From Micromonospora sp. WMMA1947 (lineage in GTDB: Bacteria > Actinomycetota > Actinomycetes > Mycobacteriales > Micromonosporaceae), in the NCBI RefSeq assembly GCF_027497355.1, contig NZ_CP114909.1, positions 4,421,001 through 4,485,000 of the forward strand: a stretch of 64,000 nucleotides of DNA. Direction: 5' to 3'. The position numbers and the translations under genes were made by a program. Below are positions 30,414 to 39,792 of the stretch, in pieces. Every line of letters begins with the position of its first letter. The stretch's first letter is position 1. The notes beneath the pieces were generated by a model that was not told the DNA's origin, made no database searches, and saw only the letters and a list, made by a program, of their open reading frames with translations.

Positions 30414-33134
30414 TCAGGAGATCTTCTTCGCCAGAGCGGTGGTGGCGCCGCCGTGCTCGTACGAGACGAGCAGCGAGGTGCCGGCCGGGAGCGACCCGCT
30501 CAGCGGCAGGACGAGCGTGCCGTCCTTCCGCAGGCCGGCCTGGGTCTGCGCCACGACCTGGTTGCCGTCCCAGAGGAAGGCCCGGGCGGTGCCGGCCTTC
30601 TTCACCTGGAGCTGGACGGACACCTTGCTCGCGTTGCGGGTGACCTTCTTGATCTTCACGGTGTTGTCCGCCAGCTTGGCGTAACCACCCGGTGCGACCC
30701 CGTCCGACACGGACTGCAGCAGGGTCTGCGGCGAGTCCACGCTCAGCGCCGCGGTGTCGGGCATGATCGGAGCCTTCGGCGCCGACGGCTTCGCCGGCAG
30801 GTCCGGCAGCAGCGCGTTGCCCCAGCGCCACGGGTCGGCCCGTACGCCGCTCCAGGTCGACCAGCCGACCCGGGTCTGCGAGCTGAGGTCCTGCGTGTCC
30901 GAGTCGTTGACCAGGATGTTCAGGCCCATCCGGCTCGGGTCGATGGTGTCCGGCAGCACGCTGAACGGAATCTTGACCTCGATCCGGTACCCGGTGTACG
31001 GGTTGCTGGTCACCACGGAGGCGATCTCCACACCCGGCGCGGTCTCCGGGCCGCCCTGGTGGTTGTCCCGCTCCCGGGCGAAGCACGGCGGGTTCCCGTT
31101 GGCCGGGTCGTTCGTGGCCGGGAAGAGCGCCATGTTGAACACCGTGGACGTGTTCGCCGAGTTGCCGCGCGGGTCGATGCCGAACTCGATGTTGTCGTTA
31201 CGCCGCGGACGCTTGCAGTCCTCCGGCGGCAGGACGGTGCCGAGCACGTCATCGGTGATGTTGAAGATGGCGTACAGGGCGTCGTCGGTGTGGGTGAGCT
31301 GGGCGGTGCCGGAGATGTCCGACGCCGGGGCGGCGGTGCCCTCCCAGCGGGTGGAGATGTCGATGACCTCGCCGGTGTACTCGTGGTCGTGACCGTGACC
31401 GTCCACCGTCGGCGCGGTGGCGGCCTTCGGGATCGTGGTGGTCGGCACCAGGTTGAACGCGCCCGGCTCGTTCGCGCTGCCACCGGTGTAGCTGGTCTCG
31501 ATCTGCACCCGGTAGGCGCCGTTGTCCGGGGCCCGGTTGGCCGTCGGCAGCGACGTGTCGGTGTTGGTGACGGTGAACGTCACCGAGGTGGTGGCGCCCG
31601 GCTGGAGCCCGCTGTACGGCACCTGCTGCTCGGCCACCGAGAAGCCGGCGGGGACGTTCAGCTTGACCGCGCCGGACTCGACCCGGGTGCCGTGGTTGGT
31701 CAGGTTGACCTTGACACTGCGGGTGCCGCCACTGGAGATGTTCAGCAGGGACTCGATGAGGGCGTCGAGCTGCTGGGTCTTGTTGCGTACGGTCCAGGCG
31801 CGGAAGTCGGCGATCTCCTCCAGCGGCTCCAGGGTGCCGCGCACCGGAGCGGTGCCCTGCACGCGGGCGCTGCTGGTGCCGCTGCCGTCCTTCTTGCTGG
31901 TCAGCGTGGCGTCGAGCTTGAAGCGGGTGCCCACCTCGACCTGCGCGGGCGGGGTGACCGTGAAGGTCTTCACGACCTCCTTGCCCGGCGTGAGCGTGCC
32001 GACGTTGCCGTTACCGGTCACCGTCCAGCCGGCCGGGACGTCCAGGGTGACCTTGGCGCCCGGGATGGCCTTCTCGGCGTACAGGACGGTGTCCACCTTG
32101 ATGGGCTGACCGCCGACGGCCTCCCAGGTGCGCGGACGCACGTGGACCTCGGTGCCCAGCGGCAGGCCGCCCGGGGCACGCAGGGTGGCGCCCTGCAGCG
32201 CGCCGGTGCCGGCGCCCACGTTCGGGTCCGGGTACGGGGTGCGGGTGTCGATCAGCGTCAGCCGGTTGCAGCCGATGGCGTCCGGGTTGGTCGTCGGGAA
32301 GGAGCTGTTGCCCCAGCCCTGCGACACGTACTCCCGGCGGGCCCAGGTCTGGACCGTGTTCCACCGGTTGCCGTCGTGGCGCGCCGACTCGTAGCCCTGC
32401 CAGGTGCCGAAGATGACGTTGCTGGCCTCGGCCGGCGTGAACGTGGTCTCGCAGGCGGGGCCGTTGGTGCCGGTGGTGCCGCTGCCACCGGTCTGGAAGA
32501 TGCGGGAGACCCGCCAGGGCTCGAGCCCTTCCTTCTTGATCTGCTCCGGGAACGCCTTCGGGTCGGCCGCCGCGTAGAAGGCCTCCACGGCCAGCATGGC
32601 CGCCTTCTGGTGGTTGCCGTGGTTGCCCTGGGTTGCCGAGGGGTTCATCGTGAGGATGACCTCGGGCTTGGTGGTCCGCAGGACCCGCACGATCCGGGAC
32701 AGCGTCTCCTGGTGGCCCCAGACCTCCTCGGTCAGGGGAGCGCTGGCGGTGTACCAGAAGTCCAGCGCGTCCAGGTTGTAGATGTGCTCGATGCCGGCCC
32801 AGCCGACGGCCTTGCGCTCCTCGGCCTCCCGCAGGATGCCGAGTTCCGGGCCCTCCTCGAGACCGGTGGCGTTGCCACCGCCCTCGCCGCGGGTGGTGGT
32901 GATGACGCCGGCCTTCATGCCGTGATACTCGTTCCAGTATCCGAGCATGCCGAGCTGGCCGGCCTCGTCGTCCGGGTGGGCGCCGATGAACATGATGTCC
33001 AGGTCGACCGGCTTGTCGGACTTCTTGGCCTGGGGCTTCGGTGCTGCTTGCTGGGGGTTGGCCTGGGCCGGAGTGGCCAGGCCCAACGACAGCAGACCGC
33101 ACATGGCGATCGCTGCGCTGGTGCGCCATCTCAT
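30414..33134 (-). CDS. Secreted PIG-L family deacetylase with carbohydrate-binding C-terminal domains
   Basis: 906 residues. Signal peptide 1-26 (ending PAQA) is followed by a LmbE/PIG-L domain with zinc motif AHPDDE (52-57) and the second His site in GNHGNHQKA. Such enzymes remove acetyl groups from N-acetylglucosaminyl conjugates. The middle (about 390-580) has alternating Ig-like/NEW3-type segments (VPAGWTVTGNGNVGTLTPGKEV..., NVPAGFSVAEQQV). About 590-760 is a CBM9-like domain (HTDDALYAIFNITDDV...DNIEFGIDPRGN). This architecture points to an extracellular enzyme acting on a polymeric amino-sugar. ATG 33134 was preferred over 33140 for ribosome-site spacing. Confidence 0.88.
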   Translation of the reverse strand: MRWRTSAAIAMCGLLSLGLATPAQANPQQAAPKPQAKKSDKPVDLDIMFIGAHPDDEAGQLGMLGYWNEYHGMKAGVITTTRGEGGGNATGLEEGPELGILREAEERKAVGWAGIEHIYNLDALDFWYTASAPLTEEVWGHQETLSRIVRVLRTTKPEVILTMNPSATQGNHGNHQKAAMLAVEAFYAAADPKAFPEQIKKEGLEPWRVSRIFQTGGSGTTGTNGPACETTFTPAEASNVIFGTWQGYESARHDGNRWNTVQTWARREYVSQGWGNSSFPTTNPDAIGCNRLTLIDTRTPYPDPNVGAGTGALQGATLRAPGGLPLGTEVHVRPRTWEAVGGQPIKVDTVLYAEKAIPGAKVTLDVPAGWTVTGNGNVGTLTPGKEVVKTFTVTPPAQVEVGTRFKLDATLTSKKDGSGTSSARVQGTAPVRGTLEPLEEIADFRAWTVRNKTQQLDALIESLLNISSGGTRSVKVNLTNHGTRVESGAVKLNVPAGFSVAEQQVPYSGLQPGATTSVTFTVTNTDTSLPTANRAPDNGAYRVQIETSYTGGSANEPGAFNLVPTTTIPKAATAPTVDGHGHDHEYTGEVIDISTRWEGTAAPASDISGTAQLTHTDDALYAIFNITDDVLGTVLPPEDCKRPRRNDNIEFGIDPRGNSANTSTVFNMALFPATNDPANGNPPCFARERDNHQGGPETAPGVEIASVVTSNPYTGYRIEVKIPFSVLPDTIDPSRMGLNILVNDSDTQDLSSQTRVGWSTWSGVRADPWRWGNALLPDLPAKPSAPKAPIMPDTAALSVDSPQTLLQSVSDGVAPGGYAKLADNTVKIKKVTRNASKVSVQLQVKKAGTARAFLWDGNQVVAQTQAGLRKDGTLVLPLSGSLPAGTSLLVSYEHGGATTALAKKIS

Positions 33135-33370
33135 GGGCATACCTCTTCGTCTCGAAGCGAGAGTGCTGCGGCTGGGGACGGTCGGCCCGGCACGGGCCGG
33201 CTGACACGTGGCTCGTGCCGGGCCGTGATGCAGACAGCTGTCCACTGAGGACCGTCAGGTCCTCGGGGGTCGTGGTGCTCGACAACGGGATGGTGGTGCT
33301 CGCGCACCGTCACGGGGGTGAGCGGTTCGCACGGTGGTGACGTCGGTCCACCGGAAGGCCTTCGGGCCGT

Positions 33371-33400
33371 AACCTAGGGATCTTGCGGAGGCGTCGTCAA
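33371..33400 (-). promoter_or_regulatory. Predicted promoter for the PIG-L deacetylase
   Basis: Minus-strand TTGACG (33395-33400) and TAGGTT (33371-33376) are 18 bases apart. The start codon lies about 230 bases downstream, giving an unusually long leader. The rest of 33135-33623 has no gene. Confidence 0.5.
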
Positions 33401-33494
33401 TAGGCTCGGACGACTTTCTTCCTTATCCGAATAAACAATCGCCCCTGCTCAGCGCGATCACCGGGAGGTCGACAGTGACCTGTGGACAGTCTAT

Positions 33495-33509
33495 GTCCCG
33501 GTTTGGGAC
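33495..33509. promoter_or_regulatory. Inverted repeat GTCCC-N5-GGGAC
   Basis: A perfect 5-bp inverted repeat in the divergent region between the PIG-L gene and the ROK repressor gene, about 115 bases before the ROK promoter. A possible operator, not assigned. Confidence 0.25.
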
Positions 33510-33623
33510 CCCGATGTGAACCACAGGGCTCGTTTTTGCCTGCCATGTCGGGCTGGCCCCGGCCCGCCCCGCTTGTCGGCCGCGGAACTTTCCCTGGTCG
33601 GCGGACCGAGATCATCTCGTTAC

Positions 33624-33652
33624 TTGACGGCAGAATTTTTTCTCACTAGGAA
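33624..33652 (+). promoter_or_regulatory. Promoter for a leaderless ROK repressor mRNA
   Basis: TTGACG (33624-33629) and TAGGAA (33647-33652) with 17 bases between them. Transcription would begin close to 33659, the first base of the GTG start codon, so translation is probably leaderless. AGGAAGAAA would then lie in the promoter rather than act as a ribosome site. Confidence 0.5.
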
Positions 33653-33658
33653 GAAAGT

Positions 33659-34807
33659 GTGTCTGACAAAGCCCCGACCAGCCCGGTCAGCCGTGAGCGG
33701 TCCCGTGAGATCAAGCGTCTCTCGGTGATCTTGGCCGCCCGGCAGGCCCGGCGGCTGTCCCGCGTGGACCTGGCCGAGATGACCGGCCTCTCGGCGGCCA
33801 CGGTGACCGCGCTCGTGCGGGAACTCGTCGCCGAGGGCTACCTCATCGAACGTGGCCCCGGTGCGCCCACCACCGGCCGGCCCCGGGAGATGCTCGAGTT
33901 CAACCCCCGCGCCGAGCTCGTCGCGGCGGTGTCGCTGGAGCCGCCCCGGATCAGCTGCGAGATCGCCGACAGCGAGGGCGCGGTCATCGCGCACCGCGTC
34001 GCGCGGCTCGGCGCGAACGTGGTGGACACCGTCTGCGAGTTCGTCCTCGACCTGGTCGGCGACAACCTGCCCTCGCTGCGCGGCGTCGCGATCGCGGTGC
34101 CCGGCGTGTCCAGCAACGGCGCGGTACGCCTCGCGCCGTCGGTCGGACTGGTCGAGGCGTGGCCGATCGGCGAATCCGTGCAGCGGCGGCTCGGCGTACC
34201 GGTGGTCGTCGACAACGACGTCAACCTCATGGCTGCCGGCGAGTGCGTCGCCGGCGCCGGCGCGGACGTGGCGAACCTGCTGCTCATCCACGTGGCCGAC
34301 GGCATCGGCGCGGGTCTCGTGCTCGACGGCAAGGTCCGCCGCGGTGCCAGCGGCGCCGCGGGCGAGGTCGGCTTCCTGCCGCTGGGCGGCACCGCCGAGC
34401 GCCGCTACAGCGGCGTCGGCGAGTTCGAGGCCCGGTGGTCGGTCAACGCCGTCGCGGAGCGGGTCGTCGCGCTCAACCCGGGCCGCCGGCCCGAGTCGCC
34501 GGTACGGGAGCTGAGCCGGCTCGCCGCGACGTCGGAGCCCGCCCGCGCCTACCTCGACGAGGTCCTCGGCGCCTGGGCCGGGCTCATCCTCTCCTGCGCC
34601 TGCGTGGTCGACCCGGGGCTGGTGCTGCTCAGCGGCGCCGCCGCGGAACTCGACGACGCGGCCCTCGACCAGCTCCAGAATCTCGTCTCCGCGCGGACCC
34701 CGGCACCCACCGAGGTGCGCCGGGCCACCCTTGGCGACCAGGCCGTGCTGCACGGAGCGATCAGCTACGCGCTCTCGGCCGCGGTGCCCCGACCCTCGCT
34801 TCCCTGA
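33659..34807 (+). CDS. ROK-family transcriptional repressor
   Basis: 382 residues. An N-terminal MarR/XylR-like winged helix (RVDLAEMTGLSAATVTALVRELVAEGYL, about 35-65) is joined to a ROK sugar-kinase-like domain (VVVDNDVNLMAAGE, VADGIGAGLVLDGKVRRGASGAAGEVGFLP). The CxCGxxGC zinc motif common in ROK proteins is absent. It likely controls the ABC/creatininase/lyase genes downstream, using a ligand related to the imported compound. It is separated from them by a 195-base gap with a terminator-like hairpin and probably a second promoter. Confidence 0.88.
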   Translation: MSDKAPTSPVSRERSREIKRLSVILAARQARRLSRVDLAEMTGLSAATVTALVRELVAEGYLIERGPGAPTTGRPREMLEFNPRAELVAAVSLEPPRISCEIADSEGAVIAHRVARLGANVVDTVCEFVLDLVGDNLPSLRGVAIAVPGVSSNGAVRLAPSVGLVEAWPIGESVQRRLGVPVVVDNDVNLMAAGECVAGAGADVANLLLIHVADGIGAGLVLDGKVRRGASGAAGEVGFLPLGGTAERRYSGVGEFEARWSVNAVAERVVALNPGRRPESPVRELSRLAATSEPARAYLDEVLGAWAGLILSCACVVDPGLVLLSGAAAELDDAALDQLQNLVSARTPAPTEVRRATLGDQAVLHGAISYALSAAVPRPSLP

Positions 34808-34923
34808 CCGAAACCGCCCCCGACGCCCCCGACCCCGACACCCCACCCGCACCCACCACCCACCTCACCGACGCCGTCGCGGCGACCGCGTCCGTACCCA
34901 CGGACGGCCGGTCGCGGCGCGAT

Positions 34924-34951
34924 GCGTCGCGCCCCGGTCCGGGCGCGACGC
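34924..34951 (+). terminator. Hairpin with T-rich tail between ROK repressor and ABC operon
   Basis: GCGTCGCGCCC (34924-34934) and GGGCGCGACGC (34941-34951) pair perfectly; CTGATCTTTCTTTCC follows. GTCCGT-ACCC-ACGGAC just upstream forms a second small hairpin. Terminator or attenuator. Confidence 0.55.
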
Positions 34952-35002
34952 GCTGATCTTTCTTTCCGCTTCCGATAGTTCCCCCGCACAGTGGAGGTAC
35001 CA

Positions 35003-36055
35003 ATGAAACGTCGTTTGGCCCTGGCCGTCGCGTTCAGCGCGCTGCTGGCCGTCAGCGCATGCGGCAGCAGCGACGACGACAAGGACGCCGGCTCCTCCGG
35101 CTCCGCGTCGGCCGAGAAGGTCGTCATCTACAGCGCCCGTGACAAGTCGGTCACCGACTACGTCGTCGAGCAGTTCACAACCAAGAACCCCGAGTACAAG
35201 GGCAAGGTCGAGGTGCTCAACATGGGCGCCCAGGAGGTGCTCGAGCGGGTCCGCGCCGAGAAGGCCAACCCGCAGGCGTCGGTCTGGTGGGGCGGCACCC
35301 AGCAGGGCCTCGCGGCCGGCGCGTCCGAGGGCCTGCTGGAGTCCTGGCAGCCGTCGTTCGCCTCGAAGATCGACGCGCGGTACAAGGACGCCGAGGGCCG
35401 CTGGTTCGGCGAGATCCTGCTGCCCGAGGTCATCATGTACAACAACAAGGCGCTGACCCCGGAGACCGCGCCGAAGGACTGGGACGACCTGGTCGACCCG
35501 AAGTGGAAAGACAAGATCATCATCCGGGACGTGGCCGCCTCCGGCACCATGCGCTCGATCTACGCCTCGATGATCCAGCGCTACACCCCGGACGGGTCGA
35601 ACCCGCAGCCCGGCTACGACTGGCTGCGCAAGCTCGACGCCAACACCGTCGAGTACGCCGCCAACCCCAGCGACCTGTACCTGAAGATGTCGCGTGAGCA
35701 GGGCGTGGTCAGCGCCTGGAACCTCCAGGACATCCTGCTGCAGGCCAACGAGAAGATGCCGTTCGGCTACGTGATGCCGGCCTCGGGCGCCCCGGTGCTC
35801 GTCGACGGCGTGGCCGCGGTCAAGGGCGGCAACAGCGAGGGCGCGAAGAAGTTCCTCGAGTTCCTGTTCGACGACTCGCTGCGGGCCAGCCTCGCAAAGG
35901 ACTACTTCCAGATCCCCGCTGTCGACATCGCCGAGAAGCCCGAGTGGCTGACCAAGCTCGACCTCAAGCCGATGAACGTCGACTGGGACGTGATCGGCAA
36001 GAACGAGACCGCCTGGATCACCCACTGGAACGCCCAGATCAAGGGCAAGGGCTAA
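35003..36055 (+). CDS. ABC importer substrate-binding lipoprotein (Fe3+/phosphonate-type)
   Basis: 350 residues. Lipoprotein signal with lipobox AVSAC near residue 21, a Ser/Gly/Asp-rich tether, then a class II periplasmic-binding fold (VVIYSARDKSVTDYVVEQF, ASVWWGGTQQGL, LVDGVAAVKGGNSEGAKKFLEFLF) as in FbpA/AfuA and PhnS. These proteins bind ferric ion, phosphonates or organic anions. The ferric-ion Tyr pair is not obvious, so an organic ligand is likely. GGAGG stands before ATG 35003. It is the first gene of the importer operon. Confidence 0.88.
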   Translation: MKRRLALAVAFSALLAVSACGSSDDDKDAGSSGSASAEKVVIYSARDKSVTDYVVEQFTTKNPEYKGKVEVLNMGAQEVLERVRAEKANPQASVWWGGTQQGLAAGASEGLLESWQPSFASKIDARYKDAEGRWFGEILLPEVIMYNNKALTPETAPKDWDDLVDPKWKDKIIIRDVAASGTMRSIYASMIQRYTPDGSNPQPGYDWLRKLDANTVEYAANPSDLYLKMSREQGVVSAWNLQDILLQANEKMPFGYVMPASGAPVLVDGVAAVKGGNSEGAKKFLEFLFDDSLRASLAKDYFQIPAVDIAEKPEWLTKLDLKPMNVDWDVIGKNETAWITHWNAQIKGKG

Positions 36056-36116
36056 GACGCTCGGAACCGGGTCGTGCTCCGGCACGGCCCGGCTTCGTCC
36101 TGGAAGGACCCACGAA

Positions 36117-37190
36117 ATGATCGATGTCCGACTGACGGCGGTCAGTAAGCGCTTCGCCAAGTCGAGCGACTCCGCGGCGGTCGATGACGTCACCGTCACC
36201 ATCGGCGCCGGCGAGTTCTTCACGCTGCTCGGACCGAGCGGTTGTGGCAAGACGACGACGCTGCGCATGGTGGCCGGCTTCTACTTCCCGACCTCCGGTC
36301 ACATCCACTTCGGCGACGACGACGTCACGCACTGGACGCCCAACAAGCGGGACACCGGCATGGTGTTCCAGAACTACGCGCTGTTCCCGCACATGACAGT
36401 GGCGCAGAACGTCGCGTACGGGCTCAAGGTCCGCCGGGTCTCCCGCGCCGACCAGGCCCGCCGGGTGGAGGAGGCGCTCGCCCAGGTGCACCTCGCCGGG
36501 TACGGCGACCGGCGCATCGACGCGCTCTCCGGCGGCCAGCAGCAGCGCGTCGCGCTGGCGCGGGCCCTGGTGATCCGTCCCCGCACCATGCTGCTCGACG
36601 AGCCGCTGTCCAACCTCGACGCGAAGCTGCGCGAGGAGACCCGCGCCGAGATCCGGCGCATCCAGCGGGAGAGCGGCACCACCTCGATCTACGTCACGCA
36701 CGACCAGGCCGAGGCGATGGCGATGTCGGACCGGATCGCGGTCATGGAGTCCGGCCGGGTCCAGCAGGTCGGCACCCCGCACGAGGTCTACTACCAGCCC
36801 GCGAACGCGTTCGTGGCCCGGTTCATCGGACGCAGCAACGTGCTGAGCCTGCCGGTGACCGGCGCGACGGAGCAGCGCGTCCAGGTACGCCTGCCCGGCG
36901 GCGCCACGATCGAGGTGGGTGCCCCCACCGGACACGGCCTCACCGAGGGCGACACCGCACTGGTCTCGGCCCGCCCCGAGCACATCGCGCTCGGCGGCGA
37001 CGACGACACGGCGGCCATGCGCGGCCGGGTCAGCCACGTCGAGTTCACCGGCATGGCCACCCACGTCACCGTCGACGTCGACGGCGACGAGGTGATGGCC
37101 GCCCTGGTCGACGCGCCCGCCGGGATGGCGCTCGGCGACGTCGTGGGCCTGCGGCTCGTACCGGAGCGGCTCTGGGTGGTCAAGCCGTGA
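36117..37190 (+). CDS. ABC importer ATP-binding protein (PotA/FbpC-type)
   Basis: 357 residues. P-loop LGPSGCGKTTTLRM (about 39-52), Q-loop MVFQNYALFPHMTV, signature LSGGQQQRVALARAL, Walker B TMLLDEPLSNLD and H-loop YVTHDQAEAM are all intact. The C-terminal 110 residues form a TOBE-type regulatory domain. It overlaps the permease gene by 4 bases (GTGA). Confidence 0.93.
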   Translation: MIDVRLTAVSKRFAKSSDSAAVDDVTVTIGAGEFFTLLGPSGCGKTTTLRMVAGFYFPTSGHIHFGDDDVTHWTPNKRDTGMVFQNYALFPHMTVAQNVAYGLKVRRVSRADQARRVEEALAQVHLAGYGDRRIDALSGGQQQRVALARALVIRPRTMLLDEPLSNLDAKLREETRAEIRRIQRESGTTSIYVTHDQAEAMAMSDRIAVMESGRVQQVGTPHEVYYQPANAFVARFIGRSNVLSLPVTGATEQRVQVRLPGGATIEVGAPTGHGLTEGDTALVSARPEHIALGGDDDTAAMRGRVSHVEFTGMATHVTVDVDGDEVMAALVDAPAGMALGDVVGLRLVPERLWVVKP

Positions 37191-38935
37191 CCGCGGCGAC
37201 CCCGACCGCCCCCGGCTGGGCGGCGGCCCTCGGCCGGCGCCTGGCCGGCGGGGCGAACTCCCGATGGTTCCCCTACCTGCTGGTGCTGCCGCTGGTCCTG
37301 GTGCTGTGGGGCTTCGTCGTGCAGCCGATGTTCGCCACCTTCCGGGAGAGCGTCAGCGCCAACGGCACCGACAACTACCTCCAGTTCCTCTCCTCCTCCG
37401 GGGTGGCCCGCGAGTCGCTGTTCACCTCGCTGTTCATCTCCGCGGCGAGCGTGCTGCTCTGCGGCATCGTCGGCGTGGCGATGGCGTTCCTGCTCAAGCG
37501 GTTCCACTTCCGCGGCCGGCGGCTCATCGAGGCGTTCATCCTGGTGCCGGCGGCCCTGCCGCCGCTGATCGGCGCCGTGTCGTTCCAGCTGCTCTACAGC
37601 AACATCGGCATCGTGCCGCGCGGCCTGCAGGCGCTGCTCGGCACCGACAAGCCGGTCCTGGCCTTCGACGGCATCGCCGGTGTGCTCGTGGTGCACACGT
37701 TCACCATGTACCCGTTCTTCTACCTGGCCGCCTCCGCGGCGCTGGCCGGAATGGACCCGTCGGTCGAGGAGGCGGCGTACAACCTCGGCGCGGGCCGGGT
37801 ACGCGTGTGGCGCACCGTCCTGCTGCCGATGCTCACCCCCGCGTTGATCTCGGCGTCGCTGCTGGTCTTCATGACGTCGCTGGCGTCCTACACCGCGCCA
37901 CTGCTGTTCAACGTCAGCCAGACCATGACGATGCAGATCTACATCAACCGCACCAACGGCGACCTGCCGATGGCCTCGGCGTACGCCTCGGTGCTCGGCA
38001 TCGTCTCGATCATCTTCCTGCTGGCCATGCGCTGGTACGAGGGGCGGCGCAACTACCAGTCGCAGTCCAAGGGCGTCTCGGCGGTGCGGCGGGAGATCAC
38101 CAACCCGATCGGCCGCTGGCTCGCCCCGCTCGCCTCGGTGCTGGCCACGCTGGTCCTGCTCGCCCCGGTCGGCGCGATCGCGCTGGTCGCGTTCTCCGCG
38201 GACCGGTCCTGGACCACCGAGGTGCTGCCGCCGACGTACACGTTCGAGAACTTCGTGACCATCTTCACCGACCCCAAGGCGTTCCAGCCGATCCTCAACT
38301 CGGTGCAGATGAGCCTGCTCGCGGTCGTCGGCTGCGTGGTGATCGGTGTGCTCATCGCGTACGCGGTGCGGCGGCTGACGTTCGTCGGACGCGGCCTGCT
38401 CGACGTGGCCGTGATGATCGCCTGGGCGCTGCCCGGCACGGTCGTGGCGATCAACCTGATCTCGGCGTTCAGCACCGGCAACGCGTTCAGCTTCGGGCAG
38501 GTCCTGGTCGGCACGTTCTGGATCCTGCCGCTGGCCTACTTCGTGCGGTTCCTGCCGATCGTGTTCCGGTCCAGCTCGGCGACGCTGGCGCTGATCGACC
38601 CGTCGCTGGAGGACGCCGCGCGCAACCTCGGCGCGTCCTGGCTGCGCGCGTTCTACACGATCACCGTGCGGCTGATGCTGCCCGGTGTGCTCGCCGGCGC
38701 GCTGCTGGCGTTCGTGCACGGCGTCGGCGAGTTCGTCGCCTCGGTGCTCATCTACACCTCGTCGACGGTGCCGATCTCGGTGGCCATCAACAACCGCATG
38801 TACAGCTTCGAGCTGGGCACCGCGGCCGCCTACGGCATGCTCCAGGTGCTGCTCATCTTCGTGGTGATGTGGTTCTCCGGACGGCTGGAGAGCAGCCGGA
38901 CCGCGACCCGGAGGGCCGAGCAGTGGACGAACTGA
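37187..38935 (+). CDS. ABC importer permease, fused two-domain (FbpB-type)
   Basis: 582 residues with about twelve transmembrane segments: two homologous permease halves in one chain. Each has an EAA loop for contact with the ATPase: EEAAYNLGAGRVRVWRTVLLP (about 195-215) and EDAARNLGASWLRAFYTITV (about 475-495). This fused arrangement is typical of the ferric iron/phosphonate class and agrees with one ATPase and one permease gene in the operon. GTG 37187. Confidence 0.92.
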   Translation: MTAATPTAPGWAAALGRRLAGGANSRWFPYLLVLPLVLVLWGFVVQPMFATFRESVSANGTDNYLQFLSSSGVARESLFTSLFISAASVLLCGIVGVAMAFLLKRFHFRGRRLIEAFILVPAALPPLIGAVSFQLLYSNIGIVPRGLQALLGTDKPVLAFDGIAGVLVVHTFTMYPFFYLAASAALAGMDPSVEEAAYNLGAGRVRVWRTVLLPMLTPALISASLLVFMTSLASYTAPLLFNVSQTMTMQIYINRTNGDLPMASAYASVLGIVSIIFLLAMRWYEGRRNYQSQSKGVSAVRREITNPIGRWLAPLASVLATLVLLAPVGAIALVAFSADRSWTTEVLPPTYTFENFVTIFTDPKAFQPILNSVQMSLLAVVGCVVIGVLIAYAVRRLTFVGRGLLDVAVMIAWALPGTVVAINLISAFSTGNAFSFGQVLVGTFWILPLAYFVRFLPIVFRSSSATLALIDPSLEDAARNLGASWLRAFYTITVRLMLPGVLAGALLAFVHGVGEFVASVLIYTSSTVPISVAINNRMYSFELGTAAAYGMLQVLLIFVVMWFSGRLESSRTATRRAEQWTN

Positions 38936-39744
38936 TCGAGCGGTGGCGGACCGGGGGAGGGCTGCTCCCGGTCACCCGGGTGCCCGGGCACGCGTTCGCG
39001 GCCGTGACCGAGGCGGCCGACCTGGCGGTGCTGCCGGTCGGGGCGGTCGAGTGGCACGGTCCGCACCTGCCGATCGGCACGGACCTGATCCTGGCCGAGG
39101 GCTTCGCCGGGGAACTGGCCACCGGGTCCGCCCGGGCCGTGCTCTACCCGGCCGCGCCGTACGCCGCCTGCCCGGGCCAGACCCGGCCGTGGCCGGGCAC
39201 CGTGGCGCTGCGGCCGGAGATCGCCGTCGGCTACCTCGCCGACGTGCTCGGCGGCATCGTCGAGGCGGGCTTCCCCCGGGTGCTCGTGGTCAACGGGCAC
39301 GACGCCAACATGTCCACCGTCCGTGCGGCGATGGAGTGGGTGTCCGGCCGGCAGCGGGCCAGCATGATGCTGGTCAACTGGTTCCAGCTCCTCGGCCCGG
39401 ACGAGACCGCCGACATGTTCGGCGAGCTGCCGGCCCGGGGGCACGGCGGCGCGTACGAGAGTTCCGCGGTGCTCGGCTTCGACCCGGCCGCGGTGCGCCT
39501 GGACGCGGCGCCGGACCTGCCGCCGAAGCCGAAACTTCCCACCCCGTACCCGTACGTGCTCGTCGAGTCCCGGCCCGACCCCTGGCAGGGCTGGTCGGGC
39601 CACATCTCGCTGGCCGGCGAGGAGGCCGGCGACCGGATCCGCGTCACCGCCGGCGCACGCCTGCGTGAGCTGGTCGAGGCGTGGCTCGCCGCGCCGCTGC
39701 CCGGGCCACCCGGCGCCGACGGCGAGGACCAGACGACCGGATGA
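38923..39744 (+). CDS. Creatininase-family amidohydrolase
   Basis: 273 residues. The family motifs are present: VLPVGAVEWHGPHLPIGTD (metal ligands Glu44, His46 and Asp near 54), LVVNGHDAN and GHGGAYESS. Family members hydrolyse cyclic amides or formamides (creatininase, FAPy deformylase, mycofactocin protease). The gene overlaps the permease by 13 bases with GGAGG inside the permease gene, so it belongs to the importer operon and probably opens or deformylates the imported compound or an intermediate. Confidence 0.88.
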   Translation: MDELIERWRTGGGLLPVTRVPGHAFAAVTEAADLAVLPVGAVEWHGPHLPIGTDLILAEGFAGELATGSARAVLYPAAPYAACPGQTRPWPGTVALRPEIAVGYLADVLGGIVEAGFPRVLVVNGHDANMSTVRAAMEWVSGRQRASMMLVNWFQLLGPDETADMFGELPARGHGGAYESSAVLGFDPAAVRLDAAPDLPPKPKLPTPYPYVLVESRPDPWQGWSGHISLAGEEAGDRIRVTAGARLRELVEAWLAAPLPGPPGADGEDQTTG

Positions 39745-39792
39745 ACCACGTGCGGCACGCCGCACGACAACGCACCACCTCGGGAGGCCACC

